Position numbers and translations under genes: made by a program
Origin: Thermoplasmata archaeon
Lineage (GTDB): Archaea > Thermoplasmatota > Thermoplasmata > Thermoplasmatales > Thermoplasmataceae
DNA length: 5,459 nucleotides
Assembly (NCBI GenBank): GCA_021790415.1
Contig: JAJYDZ010000153.1
Location: 1 to 5,459, forward strand
Direction: 5' to 3'
In this document: piece after piece, positions 1 through 5,363 of the stretch
Position numbering within the stretch: position 1 is the first letter of the stretch
Layout of the letters: the number at the start of each line of letters is the position of its first letter
The notes under the pieces: generated by a model
Told to the model about the DNA's origin: nothing
Seen by the model: the letters and a program-made list of their open reading frames with translations, nothing else
The model's database searches: none

Positions 1-294
1 GGTAGTAATCTATCCCGGGAATTGTCATGAGGAGACGGACATCTTCGCTACTCTTCGCAATCTTTTTTATTTCATCATCGAATGGCTCTTTCTGTCTCAC
101 AAAGAATTCCAGCCTGTCCATCATAGTTTTAAGAAATTTCTAATAGAGCTGAGCAGCGTGTGCAGCACGCTGGTGGACAGCGAAGAGAAGAGGAGATCAG
201 CCCGTTTGTACAACATCATGGGTCTATCAACGGCGAGCTCACTGATCTCCCCGTTCTTAAGAATTCCCCAGCATAGATAAGCTATGTGTTCTGC
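1..294 (-). pseudogene. IS110-family transposase remnant, frameshifted and cut by the window edge
   Basis: Read on the minus strand, two frames carry pieces of one IS110-type (DEDD plus Transposase_20) transposase. The upstream piece runs from 294 to a TGA at 123-121. It contains AEHIAYLCWGILKNGEISEL, resembling the stretch of IS110 proteins just after the N-terminal DEDD catalytic domain. The downstream piece is in another frame from about 124 to 1. It includes FDDEIKKIA and then LLMTIPGIDYY, the hallmark start of the Transposase_20 domain, and continues off the left edge. A stop just upstream in the second frame and the shift between pieces show that the gene is broken. The catalytic DEDD part is not seen: an in-frame TGA lies at 297-295, and 298-384 shows no further match. 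ATG codons at 124-122 and 121-119 could open a short ORF in the second frame, but this would lack the catalytic domain. The family call rests on the TIPGI motif and its preceding helix. I am confident it is a remnant and less sure of the exact break point. Confidence 0.78.
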
Positions 295-301
295 TCAAAT
301 C

Positions 302-378
302 GGAGATACTGTTAAACTTCTAACGGTCTATTACCGCCATAGGAGATAGCTAAGTATTTTAATGTCGAAAACTTCTAA
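302..378 (+). repeat. Short direct repeats around the promoter of the large gene
   Basis: The 10-mer aaacttctaa occurs at 314-323 and again at 369-378. The 7-mer ggagata occurs at 302-308 and 342-348. The copies flank the TATA-like box and the putative transcription start. They could be regulator half-sites, but the two pairs have different spacings (55 and 40 bases), and in AT-rich DNA such repeats may arise by chance. Confidence 0.2.
355..362 (+). promoter_or_regulatory. TATA-like box for the large fusion gene
   Basis: The AT-rich octamer tattttaa is centred near 358.5, about 26 bases before the GTG at 385. In archaea transcription starts roughly 25-27 bases downstream of the TATA-box centre, which would place the first transcribed base at or next to the start codon and give a leaderless mRNA. 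No purine-rich ribosome binding site lies close to the GTG, which agrees with this. The box was assigned by spacing and composition only. Confidence 0.5.
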
Positions 379-384
379 ATAAGT

Positions 385-3300
385 GTGATTCGTCCTAAAA
401 CTTTGATTGTAACTTCAAAGTCCGATGAATGGGAAGCCATCAAATTATATATTAGGGTATTTGGTAAAGAATTTAAAACTAATTTCAAGGGAGGAGCATT
501 ACTTGGGGGACTTCCAGGGAAAAATAAGTGGCACTCAATTCTTCTGATTCCTCCCTTAGCTCACTATGGGCAGACCGAGGCCGCAGAACACCTTATGAAA
601 TGGGTAGGACAGGTTAAGTCAGTGAAAAATGTAATCCTTGTAGGTACTTCTGGCGGCATTCCTAATGTGGTGAACTTAGGAGATGTAGTATATTCGTCAA
701 GAGTATTATTTCCTAGTCAAAGATGTGAAACTGCAAGAGTGAGTGTGACCGAAACTCCAGTTTCTGACTCTTTTCTCAGAATAGCGAGGACTCTAACTAA
801 CAAAGATGTGGATAAAGAATTGGAATGGATGGATCATCTAAAATCTTTTCTTACTTCAAGAGAAATTAAAAGGAATAATATTAAAGTGGGCTTTGAATTG
901 CATTCCAAACTCAATTCTGGCATAATCGGTACCTCCTCTCATAAGATAACTGACAAGAATACAGCGAACTGCTGGAATAAAGAGCTAGGAGTAGTATGTA
1001 TCGAGCAAGAAGCTGAAGGCGTTGGTAGGGTAGCTAGAACCAATAACAAAGAGTTTTTCGTTGTTCGTTCAGTGTCCGAGCTAATTTACGGCAACGCGAC
1101 CAGTAAGATCAAAATCCCAGTTAAGATTAGCACATTAATCGCCGCCTCGGCGTGTGGCTTTTTGTTAAAACAAATTGACGGAGACCTGAGGTTGAATATA
1201 CACAGCATTCCAAGTGCAAGGATATCTGAACTAATCAATGGAGACGAATGGATTAAAGGCGCTACTAACATGGACGAAGATATTCATTTCTCTTCATATT
1301 ATGTAAGAATGTCAACCAAAAAGTACCTTCCACTTGAGTTTAAAGACTTTGGGTATGAATCGATTATAGCCCTTTACGAAAAATTTACCGAAAACTATTA
1401 CATAAGGAAGAGTGAAGTAGAGAGCGTAAGTAATAAGTTGATTGAAAAAATGCTGAATGATGGAGACTGGTTTGAGGGCATCTTAAATAAAATAAGAGTA
1501 AAATGTGATGAACTCTTAAAAGTTTTTGCAGTTCAAGATTACATGGAAGAAAAAAGATTTGTGGACACTCTTGGACGACTTAGTGAGTCATCCATCAGTG
1601 ATATATACAAGAAACACAACAAAGCCCATTTAGAACTTTACTCTTTGGCCAGAATACCAGAGACACTTGACCGGGGTATTGCTACGTTCACAAACTACCT
1701 AATGCTTTATTTACAGTCAAAGATAGACTCTAAAAATGAAAAAATTGATAAGAAGCACGCTTTCTTAATTTTAACAGAGCCAGAAGAGAGCACGATATTT
1801 GAGCACCTGGATATGGAACTAGACTCAATAACGGGAGTTGTCAAGAACAAGTTAGAAGAACAACAAGTCAGGTTAGATAATATGATTAATTTTCATTTGT
1901 ATCTTCCTCAGAATACGAAAAATGAAATTGAGGAATATCATTCAAAAATAGCTTATCAAATATATCACGGTCTAGTGAATAAACAAATTGTTAGCTTAGA
2001 ACAAGTATACGAAAGAATTAGAAAAAGGATTGAGGAGAATAGTGAAAGGAGAATTTCAAGACCTTCAAATGTAAATGAAATTGTATCAAGAAAAAAGGAA
2101 ATCATTGAAAGATTAAATATAGACGAATCTCACAAAAGAATATTTGAATTCTATTGGCAAATTGGAATAGTCAAAGCATATAGAAAGTATGTACAACAAA
2201 GAAATTTTTACCTTTTAGATGGTGTGGTCGAAGAGATAAGCAAGAGGCTTGCCGTCAAAGAGTTCGTTATCAGAAATCTTAGTTACGACGAGGTGGAGAA
2301 ACTTCTTCAGAACAAAAATAGACTCCTTGAGTATGAGGAGATTGCTAAATCTAGAAGTGTATTCTGTGCATTAATTATTGATGGAAATGATGAATCAATT
2401 AAAGGTGGTCGAGACTTCCTTTGGATTAAAGACAAGTTTATTAAATATAAAGGTGCATTCAAATTTGGTGGCACTTCACTTGTTTCAGTTGGGAGAGTAA
2501 AAGGAAAAGCCAAGATAATTAATAACCGAGCCGATCTTATCAAAAAGAGCCTATCAAAAAATGAGATTATGGTAAGCAATGAGATTGGTCCTGAACTATT
2601 CGAGGTCTTAAAAACATGCAAAGGAGTTGTGACGGACCAAGGTGGCGTCACTTCTCACATCTCCGCCATAATAAGGGGCTTACATATCCCTGCAATAGTT
2701 GGAGTAGAAGGGATTCTGGAGAAGGTTCACGATAATGACCTGATGGATCTTGATACTGAAAGTGGCGGAATAAAAGTGTTTTCAAGACCTGGCATAAGTT
2801 CATTAAGAATGGACACTGAGATAATGGAGGGAATCGAGGATCTATCAATAGCAGGAAGCAAGGCTTTTAATCTAGCCAAGGTAAAAAGGTCAGGGTATGA
2901 CGTACCTGAGTTCTTTATTATACCCTTGGCTAGTTTTACAAATCAGGTTGTGTTAAGCTCTAAAGAAGATGCTGGAAGCGAGATTCAGTCCAATATTGAG
3001 GAAGACCTAATGGCATTGCTTGATCTTTTCAATTCTGAATTCTATTCTATAAGAAGTAGTTTCAGTGATGAAGATGTGAAGGACGGTCAAAACCCTGGAG
3101 CATACGTTACTTTAGTAGATGTTGAAAAAGCCGATGTTCCCGTAGTTTTGAGGGAGATTATAAATAATTATTGGAGCAAAGGAATTCCTACGGCTAACGG
3201 CTCAATTATTATTCAAGAGATGATTCTTGGAGATGTGTCAGGTATAACTTATACCTCTGATCCAGCAGGCGACCAAGAAGGGAATTCAAAAATGATAATT

Positions 3301-4263
3301 GAAGTTAATAGTGGAGGAAATGAAGAGATAACAAGTGGAAGTAGTATTCCAGTGCGATATTCCTTTGACAAAAGGAGTGAAAGTCTTGACGTGTTACCTT
3401 CCTTTAATAAAAACCAAGGCGACATAGATTATCTGGATATTTTTATAAGGTCTCCCTCAATATTAAAGACTTTCACCGATTTGGCGAGCCTTTTCAATAA
3501 ACCATTAGATATAGAATGGACACTGAAGGATGGGAAGACATTTATATTGCAAGCAAGACCGATAGTGTCTGTAAATCGTTCCAGAACTCCCTCTGGAATA
3601 CAATTTGTCCCAAAAAGTACTGCTTCTATATATGCTTACTATAGAATACCTACACACCTCAGACGTCATATGCTAATGAGTGCAGCCCTTGCCAATTTGA
3701 TCTTAGACAACTGGTCTGGGTCACAAATAAACAGAGCTTTGGTGACGAAGGTTTTACTAACTCATGATTTGGGCAACATAGTAAAAGATCCCGCCTCGAG
3801 GTTTGGTTCCAGTTATTCCACAAACACAAACTACTGGAGTGCTGTTAGAAAATCTATGATCAGGAGGTATGGAAAGGACGATCACGATGTTACTATCAAA
3901 ATTGTGAGAGATGAACTGAAACTAGGAGATGAAGTTATCCAACTTTTGGGGAATAAGAACTTCATCAAGAATGAAGAAACATTTCGAAACAAAGACTATG
4001 TTGTAAAATTAGCAGCTTATTGCGATCAGAAGATAGGTCCACTTGGTGTGATGGACCTGTCTGAGAGACTCGAAGAAGCAAAGGTACGCTATTCAGGGAT
4101 AAAGGATGCAAGTGTTAGCTCGGATTGGTTTGAGGAATTAAAGGGATACGGGTTAGCAATAGAAAAACAGTTACAAGAATTTTGTTCACAGGATCTGACA
4201 AAAATAACAAATGGTGACTTAGACCTCTATCTAAAACAATTGAAAAGATATAGATTTGATTAG
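385..4263 (+). CDS. Multidomain protein: nucleosidase-like, helical region, phosphohistidine domain, ATP-grasp, HD hydrolase
   Basis: This is a soluble 1292-residue protein with no signal peptide or membrane segment. Residues about 5-262 resemble the nucleoside phosphorylase/MTA-SAH nucleosidase superfamily (VGTSGGI at 86-92, LGDVV at 98-102, QEAEGV at 208-213, VVRSVSE at 226-232). Residues 263-690 are helical and charged; the later part resembles the helical linker of PEP-synthase-like proteins. Residues about 695-800 are a PEP-utiliser swivelling domain with VTDQGGVTSH at 749-758, where H758 is the expected phosphohistidine. Residues about 815-1065 are a PPDK_N/PEP-synthase ATP-grasp domain: AGSKAFNL at 823-830, IRSSFSDED at 889-897, QEM at 944-946, SGITYTSDP at 952-960, DIEW at 1042-1045, LQARP at 1055-1059. 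Residues about 1085-1245 are an HD phosphohydrolase domain with H1095, H1127-D1128 and D1214. The ATP-grasp and His domains look catalytically intact, so ATP-driven phosphotransfer is likely, but the substrate is unknown. GTG 385 is chosen because an in-frame TAA lies at 376-378 and the first in-frame ATG (residue 71) would delete the first strands of the nucleosidase fold. It is not named ppsA or rph because their substrate domains are missing. Domain calls are firm for the His, ATP-grasp and HD parts, good for the nucleosidase-like part, and open for 263-440. Confidence 0.93.
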   Translation: MIRPKTLIVTSKSDEWEAIKLYIRVFGKEFKTNFKGGALLGGLPGKNKWHSILLIPPLAHYGQTEAAEHLMKWVGQVKSVKNVILVGTSGGIPNVVNLGDVVYSSRVLFPSQRCETARVSVTETPVSDSFLRIARTLTNKDVDKELEWMDHLKSFLTSREIKRNNIKVGFELHSKLNSGIIGTSSHKITDKNTANCWNKELGVVCIEQEAEGVGRVARTNNKEFFVVRSVSELIYGNATSKIKIPVKISTLIAASACGFLLKQIDGDLRLNIHSIPSARISELINGDEWIKGATNMDEDIHFSSYYVRMSTKKYLPLEFKDFGYESIIALYEKFTENYYIRKSEVESVSNKLIEKMLNDGDWFEGILNKIRVKCDELLKVFAVQDYMEEKRFVDTLGRLSESSISDIYKKHNKAHLELYSLARIPETLDRGIATFTNYLMLYLQSKIDSKNEKIDKKHAFLILTEPEESTIFEHLDMELDSITGVVKNKLEEQQVRLDNMINFHLYLPQNTKNEIEEYHSKIAYQIYHGLVNKQIVSLEQVYERIRKRIEENSERRISRPSNVNEIVSRKKEIIERLNIDESHKRIFEFYWQIGIVKAYRKYVQQRNFYLLDGVVEEISKRLAVKEFVIRNLSYDEVEKLLQNKNRLLEYEEIAKSRSVFCALIIDGNDESIKGGRDFLWIKDKFIKYKGAFKFGGTSLVSVGRVKGKAKIINNRADLIKKSLSKNEIMVSNEIGPELFEVLKTCKGVVTDQGGVTSHISAIIRGLHIPAIVGVEGILEKVHDNDLMDLDTESGGIKVFSRPGISSLRMDTEIMEGIEDLSIAGSKAFNLAKVKRSGYDVPEFFIIPLASFTNQVVLSSKEDAGSEIQSNIEEDLMALLDLFNSEFYSIRSSFSDEDVKDGQNPGAYVTLVDVEKADVPVVLREIINNYWSKGIPTANGSIIIQEMILGDVSGITYTSDPAGDQEGNSKMIIEVNSGGNEEITSGSSIPVRYSFDKRSESLDVLPSFNKNQGDIDYLDIFIRSPSILKTFTDLASLFNKPLDIEWTLKDGKTFILQARPIVSVNRSRTPSGIQFVPKSTASIYAYYRIPTHLRRHMLMSAALANLILDNWSGSQINRALVTKVLLTHDLGNIVKDPASRFGSSYSTNTNYWSAVRKSMIRRYGKDDHDVTIKIVRDELKLGDEVIQLLGNKNFIKNEETFRNKDYVVKLAAYCDQKIGPLGVMDLSERLEEAKVRYSGIKDASVSSDWFEELKGYGLAIEKQLQEFCSQDLTKITNGDLDLYLKQLKRYRFD
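4232..4253 (-). terminator. Possible T-rich terminator for the convergent membrane-protein gene
   Basis: Read on the minus strand, this stretch is pyrimidine-rich and T-rich, with two runs of four T (in tatcttttcaattgttttag). It starts about 22 bases past the TGA of the minus-strand gene. Archaeal termination often uses such T-tracts without a hairpin. It lies inside the last codons of the opposite gene, so its composition could simply reflect Lys-rich coding sequence. Evidence is weak. Confidence 0.22.
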
Positions 4264-4275
4264 TCGAAGTCAATT

Positions 4276-5082
4276 TCAACTCATAGCAAATTCCTTGGGC
4301 CAGTGTTTCTCTAGTACAGAAAGTGCATCGGAACGATCAAATGCATCACGGAATTTGCTGTATCTCTGATACAACTTGTCTGAGGCGTCTTTATCATCTA
4401 TTTCTACCATTACAAAACTGCCATCCGCTTTCTTAGTTTCTGTCAGCAGGAGAATTAGAGAATCATCTGAGATAACAAAAGAAAAAGAAGTAAAATAACC
4501 CTCTGGAACGGAAAATACTTGCGTTCCAGAAATATTCAGATACCTTTTAATCTCGCCTATAACCTCTCCCCTCTCGCTTTCAGATTTTTCAACCAGAGAG
4601 TTCAGGAAATGGTTATCATAAACTGAGAAAGCAACCCAGACCTTTACAAAGGTGCTATTTGAAGTGAGTAATTCTTGAAGCTCTCTCTTCAATTCTCTTT
4701 CTTCGGCCTCTCCCGGCGAACGCGGCTGGAAAAATATAACGGGTGTTCCCTGGACTATGAGCAGTCTGTGGCGTGCACTTTTGATGTACTCTAGCATATT
4801 TTGTTGAATCTCCCTTCTGGTGAGTCCATCAAAAATAAGGACGTTGTGAAGTTTTATTTTATCCTTTATTTCGGTAAGACTCTGTCCATATTCTCCCAAG
4901 ACTCCCAAAACCACAACGATAAAACCAAATTCGGTTGTAACGGCGATGTCCACTAATGATTTTGTAAAATAGAACTCAATACCCGCCGCAACTACTGTCA
5001 CTGCTAATGCAGTAATTATAGCAATTCTAAATTTAATCGCATTAACGGACTCTATTACTGGGCTGCCTGTCACCGTTATCAA
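4276..5082 (-). CDS. Two-TM membrane-anchored protein with a degenerate PLD-like domain
   Basis: A 268-residue protein of unknown function. Two hydrophobic segments are visible at about 17-39 and 44-64. Basic residues lie before the first (K17, R19) and after the second (KDKIK, 73-77), suggesting a hairpin with both ends in the cytoplasm. Residues about 78-268 form a soluble alpha/beta domain (strands LLIV 107-110, VKVWVAF 146-152, TQVFSV 187-192, FVMVEI 223-228). Its late part, FSFVISDDSLILLL at 200-213 followed by a terminal helix with YSKFRDAF, resembles the C-terminal part of phospholipase-D-like folds. Where HxKxxxxD would be, the protein reads SxSxxxxD (S199, S201, D206), so His and Lys are lost and catalysis is unlikely. 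The PLD resemblance is pattern recognition only. The TTG at 5082 follows an in-frame TAA two codons upstream; a GTG at 5073 (residue 4) is an equally plausible start and fits the upstream TATA-like box better. The gene is convergent with the large fusion gene, 12 bases apart. Confidence 0.8.
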   Translation of the reverse strand: MITVTGSPVIESVNAIKFRIAIITALAVTVVAAGIEFYFTKSLVDIAVTTEFGFIVVVLGVLGEYGQSLTEIKDKIKLHNVLIFDGLTRREIQQNMLEYIKSARHRLLIVQGTPVIFFQPRSPGEAEERELKRELQELLTSNSTFVKVWVAFSVYDNHFLNSLVEKSESERGEVIGEIKRYLNISGTQVFSVPEGYFTSFSFVISDDSLILLLTETKKADGSFVMVEIDDKDASDKLYQRYSKFRDAFDRSDALSVLEKHWPKEFAMS

Positions 5083-5094
5083 TCGTTAGCCACT

Positions 5095-5106
5095 TAATAA
5101 TTATTG
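5095..5106 (-). promoter_or_regulatory. TATA-like box for the membrane-protein gene
   Basis: Read on the minus strand, the sequence is aataattattaa, an uninterrupted AT tract centred near 5100. It lies about 18 bases before the TTG at 5082 but about 27 bases before the in-frame GTG at 5073. By the usual archaeal spacing, a transcript would start next to the GTG, arguing for a leaderless mRNA beginning at residue 4 of the longer reading. Assignment is by spacing only. Confidence 0.4.
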
Positions 5107-5126
5107 CTGAACGTTTACCAGCTTTC

Positions 5127-5181
5127 ATGTTTCTTGCTAGAAATGAATTTTGAAGAATTCTAGATCGGCTACAAGAAACAT
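5127..5181. repeat. Long imperfect inverted repeat in the divergent intergenic region
   Basis: The left arm atgtttcttgctagaa (5127-5142) pairs with the right arm, which is split into ttctag (5158-5163) and caagaaacat (5172-5181). This gives 16 complementary bases with no mismatch, an 8-base bulge (5164-5171) on the right side and a 15-base loop (5143-5157). It sits upstream of both the minus-strand membrane-protein gene and the plus-strand transposase-like gene. It could be an operator, a transcribed hairpin or a decayed terminal inverted repeat of a mobile element. No ORF crosses it convincingly. The pairing is seen directly; the role is open. Confidence 0.5.
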
Positions 5182-5205
5182 TACGTTCCGTGTTCCCTTT
5201 TCTCA

Positions 5206-5238
5206 ACTAGTTCTCCCAACTCCACTAGTTATCTCCCC
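5206..5238 (+). repeat. Imperfect tandem direct repeat, actagtt-ctccc type
   Basis: Two copies, actagttctccc (5206-5217) and actagttatctcccc (5224-5238), start 18 bases apart. The second has two extra bases in the middle. They lie in the non-coding interval 5083-5363, in a pyrimidine-rich stretch just before the TATA-like sequence at 5252. They may be paired sites for a regulator or debris of a mobile-element end. Confidence 0.25.
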
Positions 5239-5251
5239 TTTCTTGAATTCC

Positions 5252-5259
5252 TTTAAATA
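5252..5259 (+). promoter_or_regulatory. Strong TATA-like box without an adjacent ORF
   Basis: The octamer tttaaata is the closest match in the window to the archaeal TATA-box consensus. A transcript from it would start near 5282, about 80 bases before the ATG at 5364. It would thus be either a long-leader mRNA for the downstream gene or a separate short RNA. No ORF begins near 5282. It may equally be a chance AT-rich octamer. Confidence 0.28.
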
Positions 5260-5334
5260 TACGCTATAGGTTTCAAGTTTTCTTATCAAGGGGCCTTGCG
5301 ATTTATACATAGCGTCATAATTTATTTCGTATAT

Positions 5335-5342
5335 CTTAAATA
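5335..5342 (+). promoter_or_regulatory. TATA-like box for the right-edge transposase-like gene
   Basis: The octamer cttaaata is centred near 5338.5, so transcription would start at about 5364-5365, on the ATG of the partial gene. The bases just before the ATG (cagtatcttgatt) contain no ribosome binding site, in keeping with a leaderless transcript. Assigned by spacing and composition. Confidence 0.48.
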
Positions 5343-5363
5343 CGACTATGCAGTATCTTGATT

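Noticed and set aside
154..172. Hairpin cagcgtg-tgcag-cacgctg as a terminator or RNA element
   Set aside because: It is a 7-base stem inside the IS110 remnant, with no following T-tract on either strand. It probably reflects former coding sequence.
362..382. Six-codon ORF (MSKTSK) just before the large gene, as a leader peptide or alternative start
   Set aside because: It is too short, overlaps the proposed TATA box region, and is in a different frame from the gene. Nothing suggests attenuation.
1086..1271. 61-codon antisense ORF inside the fusion gene
   Set aside because: It lies fully within the nucleosidase-like coding region, has no recognisable motif and is explained as a shadow of the plus-strand frame.
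2307..2848. Two antisense ORFs (114 and 66 codons) opposite the phosphohistidine domain
   Set aside because: The plus strand here encodes the highly conserved PEP-utiliser motif around H758. The antisense products are low-complexity, Ser/Leu/Pro-rich and resemble nothing.
385..4263. Naming the large gene ppsA (PEP synthase) or rph (rifampin phosphotransferase)
   Set aside because: Only the ATP-grasp and His domains are shared. The order is reversed, both substrate domains are missing, and extra nucleosidase-like and HD domains are present.
5261..5315. Seven-base inverted pair acgctat / atagcgt as IS630 terminal or operator repeat
   Set aside because: The arms are short and 41 bases apart, which is easily met by chance. 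There is no second copy in the window to support it.
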